From assembly GCA_029261995.1 (NCBI GenBank), contig JAJDAF010000064.1:186001-250000 (forward strand): a DNA stretch of 64,000 nucleotides. Reading direction: 5' to 3'. Below the pieces are notes generated by a model, which saw nothing but the letters and a program-made list of their open reading frames with translations, ran no database searches and was not told the origin of the DNA. A program made the translations under genes and the position numbers. Every line of letters starts with the position of its first letter. Position 1 is the stretch's first letter. Shown piece after piece: positions 9,872 to 18,047 of the stretch. Source of the stretch: Candidatus Zhuqueibacterota bacterium. GTDB lineage: Bacteria > Zhuqueibacterota > Zhuqueibacteria > Oceanimicrobiales > Oceanimicrobiaceae.

Positions 9872-12496
9872 ATGAAGCACAAAATTATCTGGATCAGCGG
9901 CGCGGCAGTCTGTTTGTTTCTGACGTTGCTTCTTATTCGCTTCGAGCCATGGGCGAACACTCCAACTGACGGCAAACACAGAATCTCCGGTGCCCGCAAG
10001 GCGCTGCAATTCATCTCCGCCGCCCGGGCCTATCCCGGCGCGACAATTCCTGACTTTGGCATTGCGCCCGCATTTGAGGCTGCAAAAGTCAGGCGTTTGC
10101 GCGATCGAAGTCTGACCGCCTCGTCTGCCGAACTTGAGTCGTGGCGAGCGATTGGCCCAACCAACATCGGCGGTCGCACTCTCGCTCTGGCCGTGAATCC
10201 TCAAGACCCGCAAACCATCTATGCCGGCTCTGCCAGCGGCGGGCTTTGGCGCAGCCGCACTGCCGGTTCCGGGCCCAATGCCTGGGAGTATGTGTCAACC
10301 GGTCATCCCGTGCTCGGGGTAAGCTCCATCGCCATCGCGCGGGATGATTCAAACAAGATGTTCATCGGTACGGGCGAAGTCTACGGCAGTCCCGAGTCGC
10401 ACCCCGGAATCACGGCGCAGCGGCTCACGCGCGGCAGTTATGGCATCGGCGTTTTGAAGAGCGACGACGGCGGCCAGACCTGGAGCAAAAGCCTGGACTG
10501 GGCTTTCAACCAGCAGCGCGGCGTGCAGATGGTCCGCATCAATCCCATGGATTCAGAGACGGTTTGGGCTGCAACCACGCTTGGAACCCACAAATCCATC
10601 GACGGCGGTTCCTCATGGCGGCTTGTGCACGATGTCGTCATGGCCACGGATATTGCCATCAACCCCCAGGATACGAGCGTGGTTTTTGTCGCCTGTGGCG
10701 GCATGGCCAGCCCGGGACACGGCATCTATCGCAGTCGTGACGGCGGCGCAACTTGGCAGCAAATGGCCATCCCGGGCGTCACCACCTTTTATGGCAAGGC
10801 TCGGTTGTCCATGAGTCAGTCATCCCCCAATGTCGTGTTTGCCAGCATCGGGTTTTCCGAGGGCAAAGTCTTTGGCAGCGTAGGCCAGGGCAGTTGGCTG
10901 GCAAGAACCACAGACGGCGGCGATTCCTGGCGTGTGACCTCCAACCTGGACTATTCGAGAATTCAGGGCTGGTACGCGCACGATGTCGCGGTTCATCCAA
11001 CCAATCCCGATATTGTCTGGGCAGCAGGTCAGCCAGGCAATCCGGTCTATTCCGATGATGGTGGATTTAATCTCCGCTTCGTTGATCGCACGACCCTGTA
11101 CCGCCCGGACCCGGAAACTTCGAAATCGAACCTGCCGACCACCTGGGCTGACTTCCACAGCATTGTTTTCGACCCAACCAATCCGGACGTCATTTATTTC
11201 ACCAACGACGGTGGCGTGTTCCGTTCGGCGGACGGCGGTCGAACTGTGAAGAATTGCAGCCGTGGACTGCAGACCACGCAGTTCTACAATGGCACTTCCA
11301 GTTCGGATACGGACTCGCTGATGACGTTGGGTGGCCTGCAGGACAACAATTCCGCCATGTACATAGGCAGCTCGGAATGGCGCCGGCTATTCGGTGGCGA
11401 TGGCTCATGGACCGCCATCGACCAGAGCGACAACAACACCATTTACGTTTCCCTGCAGTGGCTGACGATGGGCAAGAGCACGGTGCGCGGTCTCTCTGGT
11501 TTCCTGGACATTTCGCCGCCCGACGTGCTCGAAACCACGACCAATTTCATCGCGCCATTTGTCCTGAGCCCTGTCGATAATCAGGTCCTGTTTGCGGGCA
11601 GCAATCGCGTCCACATATCGCATGATGGTGGTTCGAGCTGGAGCAGAAGCGCTCCCCTGGACAGCAATCCCCTGATCGCCATGGCAGCCTCGCCGCTTGA
11701 TGTCGATGTTGTCTATGCAGCCACAAGTCCTGGCGAGAGCCGGGGACGTATCTTCAAAACGACAACGCACGGCGAGCAGTGGCTGGATATCACAGCCGAC
11801 CTTCCCGACCGTTTCCCCACGGATTTGTACATTCATCCCGACGATGACCAAATCGTCTACCTGGCCCTGGGTGGATTCGGCACTTCTCATCTTTACCGCA
11901 CGGAAGACGGCGGCGCGAGCTGGCAGGATGTTGGCGCCGGCCTTCCGGATGTGCCGCATTGGTCCGTGGCGGTGGACCCCGACCATCCGCAGCAGATCTT
12001 TGTGGGCAACGATCTCGGTGTCTGGTTTTCAGAAGATGAAGGACTGAGCTGGCAGCAGCACGAGGTTGGCCTGCCGGATGCCATCATGGCCATGGATTTG
12101 ACCATCTCGCGCTCGAACCGGATGCTGCGGGTCGCGACCCACGGCAACGGGTTCTACGAAAGCCGTCTGCCGGACCCGCTTGCGACTTCCGTGGCTGCAA
12201 CCGAACCTGCCTTGCCGGATAGAATAGAATTAGCGCCGAACTTCCCGAATCCTTTTAATCTTGAAACCCGCTTGAAATATTTTCTTGAGCAGGGTGGACA
12301 GGTCGAGCTGGTGGTTTTCAATGCCGTGGGGCGCGAGGTACGCCGGGTTTTTTCAGGAACGCAAGCGCCAGGCTGGCATGAAGTTATTTGGGATGGCAAA
12401 GACGCTAACGGCCAGGTTGTGGCCACCGGAGTTTATTTCTCGCGCCTGCAGGCGGCCGGTCGCATGGTCAGTCGCAAGATGCTGGCTTTGAAGTGA
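9872..12496 (+). CDS. Secreted VPS10/BNR-repeat propeller protein with C-terminal sorting domain
   Basis: An 874-residue protein. The ATG follows GGGAGGAG by 3 bases, and the first 25 residues form a signal/anchor (IIWISGAAVCLFLTLLLI). Many BNR/Asp-box and VPS10-type repeats are present: SDDGGQTWSKSL, SIDGGSSWRLVHD, SRDGGATWQQM, TEDGGASWQDVG, SEDEGLSWQQH, which predicts two beta-propellers. The last about 85 residues begin PNFPNPFN and contain VVFNAVGREVRRV and DANGQVVATGVYFSRL, the FlgD-like/type-IX-style C-terminal domain of FCB exported proteins. It probably works outside the cell; substrate unknown, and no catalytic residue can be assigned. Confidence 0.85.
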   Translation: MKHKIIWISGAAVCLFLTLLLIRFEPWANTPTDGKHRISGARKALQFISAARAYPGATIPDFGIAPAFEAAKVRRLRDRSLTASSAELESWRAIGPTNIGGRTLALAVNPQDPQTIYAGSASGGLWRSRTAGSGPNAWEYVSTGHPVLGVSSIAIARDDSNKMFIGTGEVYGSPESHPGITAQRLTRGSYGIGVLKSDDGGQTWSKSLDWAFNQQRGVQMVRINPMDSETVWAATTLGTHKSIDGGSSWRLVHDVVMATDIAINPQDTSVVFVACGGMASPGHGIYRSRDGGATWQQMAIPGVTTFYGKARLSMSQSSPNVVFASIGFSEGKVFGSVGQGSWLARTTDGGDSWRVTSNLDYSRIQGWYAHDVAVHPTNPDIVWAAGQPGNPVYSDDGGFNLRFVDRTTLYRPDPETSKSNLPTTWADFHSIVFDPTNPDVIYFTNDGGVFRSADGGRTVKNCSRGLQTTQFYNGTSSSDTDSLMTLGGLQDNNSAMYIGSSEWRRLFGGDGSWTAIDQSDNNTIYVSLQWLTMGKSTVRGLSGFLDISPPDVLETTTNFIAPFVLSPVDNQVLFAGSNRVHISHDGGSSWSRSAPLDSNPLIAMAASPLDVDVVYAATSPGESRGRIFKTTTHGEQWLDITADLPDRFPTDLYIHPDDDQIVYLALGGFGTSHLYRTEDGGASWQDVGAGLPDVPHWSVAVDPDHPQQIFVGNDLGVWFSEDEGLSWQQHEVGLPDAIMAMDLTISRSNRMLRVATHGNGFYESRLPDPLATSVAATEPALPDRIELAPNFPNPFNLETRLKYFLEQGGQVELVVFNAVGREVRRVFSGTQAPGWHEVIWDGKDANGQVVATGVYFSRLQAAGRMVSRKMLALK

Positions 12497-12551
12497 TTGT
12501 TGGGCAAAATGCACGGTCTGAAGACGCGTGCCACCCAAGTCTTTTCTTGTT

Positions 12552-12690
12552 CTCGTTCCCACGCTCTGCGTGGGAATGCATTCAGGGACGCTCCTGCGTC
12601 CCGTGCTTAATGCGCAAAGTCGCTAAATACTCACCACTGGACGCAGGAGCGTCCAAGTCTGCGTTCGCCACGCGGGAGCGTGGCAACGAG
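12552..12690 (+). repeat. REP pair (BIME-like) copy 1
   Basis: A 139-bp element bounded by CTCGTTCCCACGCTC at the left and (G)AACGAG at the right. Each arm contains hairpins: TTCCCACGC...GCGTGGGAA and GGGACGCTCCTGCGTCCC on the left, TGGACGCAGGAGCGTCCA and CCACGC..GCGTGG on the right. The same element occurs at 14099, 18048 and 18799 in the same orientation. It lies between the VPS10-type gene and the convergent coiled-coil gene. Confidence 0.9.
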
Positions 12691-12769
12691 ACACCCACAA
12701 AAACGATTCATCGGATGACACATGGTCACCCGATGAATACAGTTCGATGGCTCAGAACCAACCTGCTCA

Positions 12770-13465
12770 CTACGGCTCGACCGGCGCCGGTGTTTCTATC
12801 TCTTCGTCAACCACCGTGACAGCTGGACTGTTGCGAACTTTCTTGCGCAAGCCATACTCCAGCATAACCGGATGGTTGTGGCCCACTTCCGGTTTGGCGA
12901 GCAGAAAGCCGTGGACTCGCGCGCGCAGCAGCCGGTTGTACAGCACGGCGTCCGTCAAGTCATTGCGGTTGCTTTCTATCTCCGCCTGGTTGTCGATGAT
13001 GGCGTCGACTTTTTGGCGCAACTCCTCGGCCAGGGTCGTGACCCGCGCCAGGACTTCTGCTTCGGGCTTCATAACCGTCTCAGTCTGCTCCGCCGCCACT
13101 CGCACCAGGTGTTGCAGATGGCTCAACACCGCCAGGCGCTCGGTGGGCGGCTCTTGCGCTACTTGGTAAAGCGCCAGCGCCGTACCTGCTTGCTCCGGGT
13201 TGACACTGATCAGGGAGTGCCGCACCTCGCGGCTGGCCAGCCGGCCTTGAATCTGCAGTTGCGCCGCTTGCTGCCGCAGTTGACCGTCTTGTGATCTCAA
13301 GGTGTAGAAACTGTTGACCAGAGCCGGGGAATTTTGATTTGCCGCTTCCACTTCCCCGGCCAAATCGTCCCGCAAGGCAATGCCGCTGTGGTTGTGTGCC
13401 TGCCACATGTTCTGCAACAGCTCCAGCCAGTACCTGAATTGCGATTTGCCGATGTGAATTGCCAT
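12770..13465 (-). CDS. Unrecognised helical protein in accessory island
   Basis: A 231-residue protein starting at the ATG after GAAAGGATTCAAGTC; a longer frame to 13573 lacks such a site. It is almost wholly alpha-helical, rich in Gln, Ala, Leu and Glu, with a probable coiled coil at about 120-190 (LQHLVRVAAEQTETVMKPEA, LAEELRQKVDAIIDNQAEIE). No signal peptide, membrane helix or catalytic motif is visible. It is flanked by two REP copies and lies next to a tandem repeat, suggesting horizontally acquired or lineage-specific DNA. I do not recognise the family. Confidence 0.6.
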   Translation of the reverse strand: MAIHIGKSQFRYWLELLQNMWQAHNHSGIALRDDLAGEVEAANQNSPALVNSFYTLRSQDGQLRQQAAQLQIQGRLASREVRHSLISVNPEQAGTALALYQVAQEPPTERLAVLSHLQHLVRVAAEQTETVMKPEAEVLARVTTLAEELRQKVDAIIDNQAEIESNRNDLTDAVLYNRLLRARVHGFLLAKPEVGHNHPVMLEYGLRKKVRNSPAVTVVDEEIETPAPVEP

Positions 13466-13614
13466 GACTTGAATCCTTTCAAGATTAATGAGACATTTGG
13501 TTTTGTCTGACACCATCGGCAGGCCGGGCCACAACTTGAGCAAAAGCGGCAAAGAGCTGTTTCGCCCTGCCATATTGCCGTCAAACCCTGCGATCAGGGT
13601 GTTGGCAAGCGCCT

Positions 13615-13866
13615 GAACGCTGTTGGTGCGACGGGTTGGTCTCTTGACGACACCGTATATCGGCCTGGCGGGTGACCATTTGCTCTCGACGCATGAATAT
13701 TGGCTCTTGGCGGAGCGTTATTCGCCCTCGACAGGAGAGTATTCGCCCTTGCCAAGACCCTATTGGCTCTTGGCGCGACACCATTTGCTGTTGGCGTGAG
13801 GTTTGAGACGCTTGCCGGGAGACCATTGGCGTTTGGCGCAACGATACTTGCTGTTGACGGCTTGTT
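13615..13866. repeat. Degenerate 21-bp tandem repeats (about 12 units)
   Basis: Consecutive 21-bp units line up from about 13615 to 13866, for example 13657-13677, 13699-13719 and 13762-13782. A rough consensus is ATTNGCNCTTGGCGNGANNCC. Because the period is a multiple of three, several frames on both strands stay open and give seven-residue repeats (for example PRANRVL and SRQEPIG), so open frames here are not good evidence for a gene. No regularly varying spacers are present, so this is not CRISPR. Its role is unknown. Confidence 0.75.
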
Positions 13867-14098
13867 ACCTGGGCGTGATGGCCGCAATATTCTACGACTC
13901 GCAACGATTCTCCGGCATGCCGGGTTCTGTTCTTGTTATCACTCTATGAAGTTCAGGCGTGGGGGCAACATCAATCGGGCGCTCGGCCATGCAAGGCCAC
14001 AACGAACGGTCATGTCAAGACCTAGACACGGTCCCGGATTTATGGGTGGTGCATTGTGGGCACCAAATCACCGACGAGCGTCGGGGATGTAGATTGAT
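13867..14098. other. No gene recognised between tandem repeat and REP copy 2
   Basis: This stretch shows no open frame with a ribosome-binding site, no tRNA-like fold and no recognisable promoter. Together with the tandem repeats and REP copy 2 it makes up most of the about 890-bp non-coding interval at 13466-14358. Confidence 0.5.
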
Positions 14099-14233
14099 CT
14101 CGTTCCCACGCTCGGCGTGGGAATGCCTTCCGGGACGCTCCTGCGTCCCGTGTTTGTGAGGCAGATGTGTCGGGTTGCCGCTGGACGCAGGAGCGTCCAA
14201 GTCTGCGTTCGCCACGCGGAGCGTGGGAACGAG
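14099..14233 (+). repeat. REP pair (BIME-like) copy 2
   Basis: A 135-bp copy starting CTCGTTCCCACGCTCGGCGT and ending GCGGAGCGTGGGAACGAG. Both arms are intact and match the other three copies closely; the middle between arms differs in sequence. It lies 126 bp upstream of the first DGR target gene. Confidence 0.9.
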
Positions 14234-14277
14234 AACGCTGCCGGCAAAACTCCAAGCAGGAGCAAAGCAGAATAGTC

Positions 14278-14306
14278 TTGACTTGCTGAGCCGGGTTTCT
14301 TACGTT
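14278..14306 (+). promoter_or_regulatory. Candidate sigma-70-type promoter for DGR target gene 1
   Basis: TTGACT and TACGTT are separated by 17 bp and lie 53 bp upstream of the ATG at 14359. The -35 box is close to consensus and the -10 is weaker. Seen by eye only. Confidence 0.4.
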
Positions 14307-14358
14307 TTGTTACGTTGTCTCCACAATTCAGCCTGTTTGACGAACCGGAACTTCGAGA

Positions 14359-15737
14359 ATGGATGCTTTGCCGCAGCTTACCAGCCTTGGTGGTTATCTG
14401 GCGCTTTGTGCTTTCATCTACAAGTTGTTTGAAAAAGGCGACGACCTGATCAACGACGATGCCAAGCTCGGTCTCGCCATCTGGATTCTGAACTTGAAAG
14501 CACCGGAGAGAATGCAAAGCTGGCCGGCGCTGTTTGCGCATTGGTTTGACAAAGTCTTTGGCAAGAAACATCTCACCTGGCGCTGTTTCTTTCGGTCTTG
14601 TCTTGCTTCGCTGGCTGCCGTGCTTCTGGTGACGCTGGTGTGGGCGGCGTTGCGCCCGCAGGAACTGCGGCTGATACTGGACGGCTTCTGGCGGGCGCCT
14701 TCCTTGGGCGAATTGATTCAGAGTATTTTTTTGTACTTTGTGGTGTTGAACTTGCTGCCGGATTATCTTTCCCTGCTCGAGACCAGATTCATCATCAAGC
14801 TCATGAGTGGGCGGGACTCGTTTGTCTGGCACGCCTTGCTGCTGGTCATGGATGCGGTTTTGACCCTGTTGATCGCCATCGCCTTGCCCCTTGCATTGTC
14901 GTTGCTGTCGTTTGCGTTTGTTTCTTCGGAACCGGTTTCGTTGAAAGCTTACCTGACGGAAGTTTTGCCGTTGACGGGAAAATCGACGATACTTCGCGGC
15001 GTTGGCGCGCCATTTTTGGCCATTTGCTTCTACACCGCGTTTCTGACTTCGGTCTGGATCTGGTTTTACGCTGTCTCGGGATTCTTGATCAAGGCGCTGG
15101 CTTTGTGGGAGTTCGCCAAGAGCAAGGTCAAACTGGAGGAGAAGCCTTTGACCACTGTTGGCGTCGTGACCATCATGCTGGTGACGGTCGTTTTCTTTTG
15201 GGTTTCCGTCCTGCCCATCCAGGGGGGACAACCTGCTGCGGATCGAAGCGGCGTGGATGGTCTGCGTTCACACGGCATGGAGATTTCTGTCGAAGATGTG
15301 CAGAAAATGATTGAAGACTACGGCTATTACGATGTCGATTTCAACGTGCGTGGACGGGGAATCGAAAATGACTATAGGCTGTTGCCCGGAGACAGCACTG
15401 TTTATGATGCAAAGACCCAATTGCACTGGCAGCGGTCCGGGTCTGCTAGCTACATTACTTATGAGAACGCGCAAGCGTACGTTGACAGCCTGAACGCCGC
15501 GGCGTATGCCGGCACGGTGATTGGCGTTTGCCGACGCTCGAAGAAGCCATGTCTCTCATGGAACCGACACCAAACGATGATAGGTTTTTTATCGATCCGG
15601 TGTTTGACAAAGCGCAGTGGTGGATTTGGACCGCTGATACAGAATCCGCTTCGGTGGCGTGGACCGTCCGTTTCAGTTTTGGCTACTGCAACTTCAGACG
15701 CGTCGACAACTTCAACTTCGTGCGAGCGGTACGCTGA
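14359..15737 (+). pseudogene. DGR target protein 1: multi-pass membrane protein with DUF1566 variable domain, frameshifted
   Basis: The first about 385 codons encode an N-terminal membrane part with five or six helices (about 77-100, 118-140, 150-185, 215-245, 265-285) and then the start of a DUF1566/C-type-lectin-like domain (TQLHWQRSGSASYITYENAQ). Compared with the intact paralogue, one base is missing at about 15516-15519. After that point the correct domain continues in another frame as DWRLPTLEEAMSLMEP through IWTADTESASVAWTV to VRAVR and a stop at 15735-15737, while the original frame runs on to 15783 as unrelated sequence. This is therefore a pseudogene or an assembly error. Residues after about 430 are the DGR variable region. 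Confidence 0.8.
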
Positions 15738-15812
15738 GGACAATCATCGGTCATTTGGTCCTTTGAATCATTTGGTCATTTAATAGGAGCGAGCGCAAGC
15801 GAGCGCGTCGCG
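15645..15812 (+). repeat. DGR variable region 1 (VR1) plus conserved downstream block
   Basis: Aligned to the template repeat at 17726, VR1 (15645-15737) differs at 19 positions, of which 14 are adenines in the template. The five non-adenine changes (15654-15655, 15676, and two near 15691-15692) suggest an old homing event or a related but different template. The end of the gene (GTGCGAGCGGTACGCTGA) is identical. The following block, including TTTAATAGGAGCGAGCG, is shared with VR2 and TR but less perfectly. Confidence 0.85.
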
Positions 15813-15885
15813 GCCACACATCAGAATGAAGAACGTCCCGTGCATCCCGGGGCGCTACGCAGGAATGTCACACTAGGGAACAGCC

Positions 15886-17097
15886 ATGCCGTCGAAGCAA
15901 AAGATGTGTTTCGTCATTATGCCTTTCAGCAAGGAGCGCAAGGAAGTCTACACCTACGGCATCAAACCGGCCTGCGAGAAAGCCGGCTTCAAGCCGGTGC
16001 GCGTGGATGAATTGAAGGGCGTGTTCAACATCAACCGCAAGATCATCGAGCAACTTTACAAAAGCGAGGTCATCGTTGCCGATTTGACCGACAGGAATCC
16101 CAATGTCTTCTACGAAATGGGCGTAGCGCATGCCATCGCCAACAAAACTGTCATGATTGTGCAGGACACGGGAGACCTGCCCTTTGATATCAGAAACTAT
16201 CGCTGCATCATTTACAAACAATCTGTCGAGGGCCTGAAGGAACTGGAGCGGGAGATTGCTGAATGTCTGCAAACCCTCGGCGACTGGCAGCACAGCCCGT
16301 CCAATCCTGTTCAGGATTTCAAACCGCATGCCGGCGTTGCTTCCAGCGCAGAACTCGTCCGCCTGCAAAAGGAGTTGGCGAACAAACAAGCGGAGCTGAA
16401 GCACACGGTGCCCAGGAGTGAATTACAAGCAGCCCGCAAACAGGTGCGGGACCACGAAAAACGTGTTTCCACCTTGGCCGGAGTGAAGGCAGAACGAGAC
16501 CAGCTCACGGAGGAAGTTGCCAGCCTGAAACAGGAAGTCGACCAGCTGCGCTCGCAAGCGGAGCAACCCCGGCCAATGGCAAAACCCGCCCCGCGTTCAG
16601 GAAGACCAAAACTCAGATCAAAGCCGTTGCAGGATTTTTCCGAAGATGCAGTTAAGGAGATGCTGGGCGACCGAGGTTTTTTTGACAGCGATTGGAATGG
16701 CGCCGGCAAGGGCGTGGCACACGCGTACGAAATCAATGACCGAGATGGTGACAAGGTCGTGACCGACAGCGACACCGGACTAATGTGGCAGCAATCCGGG
16801 TCCGCCAAGTCCATGAGCTTTGAAAGCGCCAAGAAGTACGTTCAAGGTTTGAACAAGAACAAGCACGCGGGCTTCAACGATTGGCGCTTGCCGACGCTGG
16901 AAGAAGCGATGTCGCTGATGGAGCCGAAGAAGAATGAAGCTGGTTTGTACATCGATCCGAAGTTTGACAGCAACCAAGAGTGGATTTGGACCGCAGACAA
17001 AAAATCCGCTTCGCGGGCGTGGGCCGTCTATTTCGACTATGGCCTCTGCAGTCACCTACCCGTCGACATCGACACCTTCGTGCGAGCGGTACGCTGA
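15886..17097 (+). CDS. DGR target protein 2: TIR/deoxyribosyltransferase-like domain, coiled coil and diversified DUF1566 domain
   Basis: A 403-residue protein. Residues about 7-140 fit the TIR-like/nucleoside 2-deoxyribosyltransferase-like fold: CFVIMPFSKERKEVY, then EVIVADLTDRNPNVFYEMGV and AHAIANKTVMI. Residues about 165-225 are a coiled coil (LQKELANKQAELKH, LTEEVASLKQEVDQLRS). Residues about 265-403 form a DUF1566/Lcl C-type-lectin-like domain (DTGLMWQQSGSAKSMSF, DWRLPTLEEAMSLMEP, EWIWTADKKSASRAW). Residues 374-403 are encoded by variable region 2. By analogy with DGR targets such as Mtd, the C-terminus should bind a changing ligand and pass a signal to the N-terminal domain; that coupling is inference. 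No signal peptide is visible, so it is probably cytoplasmic. Confidence 0.88.
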   Translation: MPSKQKMCFVIMPFSKERKEVYTYGIKPACEKAGFKPVRVDELKGVFNINRKIIEQLYKSEVIVADLTDRNPNVFYEMGVAHAIANKTVMIVQDTGDLPFDIRNYRCIIYKQSVEGLKELEREIAECLQTLGDWQHSPSNPVQDFKPHAGVASSAELVRLQKELANKQAELKHTVPRSELQAARKQVRDHEKRVSTLAGVKAERDQLTEEVASLKQEVDQLRSQAEQPRPMAKPAPRSGRPKLRSKPLQDFSEDAVKEMLGDRGFFDSDWNGAGKGVAHAYEINDRDGDKVVTDSDTGLMWQQSGSAKSMSFESAKKYVQGLNKNKHAGFNDWRLPTLEEAMSLMEPKKNEAGLYIDPKFDSNQEWIWTADKKSASRAWAVYFDYGLCSHLPVDIDTFVRAVR

Positions 17098-17170
17098 GGA
17101 CAATCATCGGTCATTTGGCTATTCGAATCATTTGATCATTTAATAGGAGCGAGCGTCAGCGAGCGCGTCG
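17005..17170 (+). repeat. DGR variable region 2 (VR2) and homing tract
   Basis: VR2 occupies 17005-17097 and ends with the stop codon; near-identity to the template continues to 17170. Over these 166 bp there are 18 differences from TR 17726-17891, and each is at a template adenine (16 within the coding part, then positions 17101 and 17166). The first non-adenine difference is at 17171. The shared stretch GTGCGAGCGGTACGCTGAGG at the 3' end would hold the initiation-of-mutagenic-homing site. Confidence 0.95.
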
Positions 17171-17196
17171 CGGCAAAAAATCACCGGGAGAGAACT

Positions 17197-17577
17197 ATGG
17201 CACAATACGAGCATTTGCCCATCTACAAAAAGGCCTACGACTTTGCGCTCTACTGTGAGAAGATCGTTCGTGGGTTCAGCCGCTACCACAAATACACGCT
17301 GGGCACGGAGCTGCGCCAGGGCTCGCGGCAGGTGATTCGCCTGATTCGGCAGGCCAATAGCACAAGAGAGCGTGCTCAGGTGCTCCTGCAACTGCGCAGT
17401 AAGCTCGAAGATCTGAAACTCACCATTCGTTTGTGCAAAGATTTGCAGGCGTTTGCCAATTTCAACTCCTTTCAATTCGCGATTAATGAGGTGGTGGACA
17501 TCAGCAGGCAGAACGAGGGCTGGCTGAGGGCTGCTAAGAAGAGCGGAGAGCCGGAATCCGTTGCCCATCAAACTTAA
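17197..17577 (+). CDS. avd: Accessory variability determinant (Avd), four-helix bundle
   Basis: A 126-residue protein with the bacterial Avd/four-helix-bundle pattern: LPIYKKAYDFALYCEKIV, RYHKYTLGTELRQ, RLIRQANSTRERAQVL, LKLTIRLCKDLQAF and ISRQNEGWLRAAKK. In known DGRs a pentamer of Avd binds the reverse transcriptase and template RNA and is required for mutagenic cDNA synthesis. The ATG follows a GGGAGAG site. It sits between VR2 and TR, a usual DGR gene order. A second, truncated copy starts at 17917; across the shared 41 codons 15 differ silently and only one changes the residue, so both were under selection. Confidence 0.9.
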   Translation: MAQYEHLPIYKKAYDFALYCEKIVRGFSRYHKYTLGTELRQGSRQVIRLIRQANSTRERAQVLLQLRSKLEDLKLTIRLCKDLQAFANFNSFQFAINEVVDISRQNEGWLRAAKKSGEPESVAHQT

Positions 17578-17725
17578 GGCGACGGAGCGTGCTCACTTGA
17601 TGATTGTGCACCCCGGTCGCCCGGATTCGCTCTCCGGGCATTGTAATGCAAGCGTTTCTACCCTGTTGCGGCAGGGATGAAGCGTTGGTGGGCCGCTGAA
17701 TGGCGGCAGCAAGTATCGGGGCAAT

Positions 17726-17891
17726 ACCGCTTCGCGGGCGTGGAACGTCAATTTCAACAATGGCAACTGCAATCACAAACACGTCGACAACAACAACTAC
17801 GTGCGAGCGGTACGCTGAGGAAAATCATCGGTCATTTGGCTATTCGAATCATTTGATCATTTAATAGGAGCGAGCGTCAGCGAGCGAGTCG
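17726..17891 (+). repeat. DGR template repeat (TR)
   Basis: A non-coding copy of the VR sequence, rich in AAC/AAT codons. Read in the target-gene frame it would give a run of Asn codons (WNVNFNNGNCNHKH, then DNNNYVRAVR), the typical template design in which AAY codons can mutate to many residues. The region upstream to about 17700 continues in the same frame (GGSKYRGN). It has no start codon or ribosome-binding site. The core 17726-17818 pairs with VR2 and VR1; near-identity with the VR2 side extends to 17891. Confidence 0.95.
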
Positions 17892-17916
17892 TGGCAAATT
17901 TTGCTGGGAGAAAACC

Positions 17917-18041
17917 ATGGCGCAATATGAGCACCTGCCAATTTACAAAAAGGCGTACGACTTTGCCCTCTACTATGAAAAAATCGTGCGTGGCTTCAGC
18001 CGCTATCACAAATACACGCTGGGCACCGAGTTGCGCCAGGT
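17917..18041 (+). pseudogene. Second avd copy, truncated at the REP element
   Basis: It starts with the same protein sequence as the intact avd (MAQYEHLPIYKKAYDFALYY) and matches it through KYTLGTELRQ, 41 codons. The match then stops about 7 bp before REP copy 3, and the frame runs on into the REP to a stop at 18109-18111. The remaining two-thirds of avd is not found on the far side of the REP, so this is a deletion or replacement, not a simple insertion. A GGGAGAAAACC site precedes the ATG. Confidence 0.88.
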
Positions 18042-18047
18042 GATACT

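Noticed and set aside
13615-13866. Possible CRISPR array
   Set aside because: Units are directly adjacent, 21 bp long and degenerate, with no spacers of constant length and no cas genes.
13581-13904. Open frames on both strands across the 21-bp repeats, coding heptapeptide repeats
   Set aside because: A 21-bp period keeps several frames open by itself. None has a convincing ribosome-binding site and none resembles a known protein, so the stretch is listed as a repeat, not as genes.
14068-15231. 387-codon minus-strand frame opposite the first DGR target gene
   Set aside because: Its translation is rich in Gln, Arg and Asn with no recognisable domain, whereas the plus strand encodes clear membrane helices and the DUF1566 domain.
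15510-15525. Programmed ribosomal frameshift instead of a mutation in DGR target 1
   Set aside because: No slippery heptamer of the X XXY YYZ type and no obvious downstream stimulator are visible; a plain one-base loss is simpler.
17098-17196. Cruciform/hairpin downstream of VR2, as found in some DGRs
   Set aside because: I found only short palindromes (ATTCGAAT, TGATCA). The GAGCGAGCG runs are direct repeats, not inverted, so a VR-associated cruciform is not supported.
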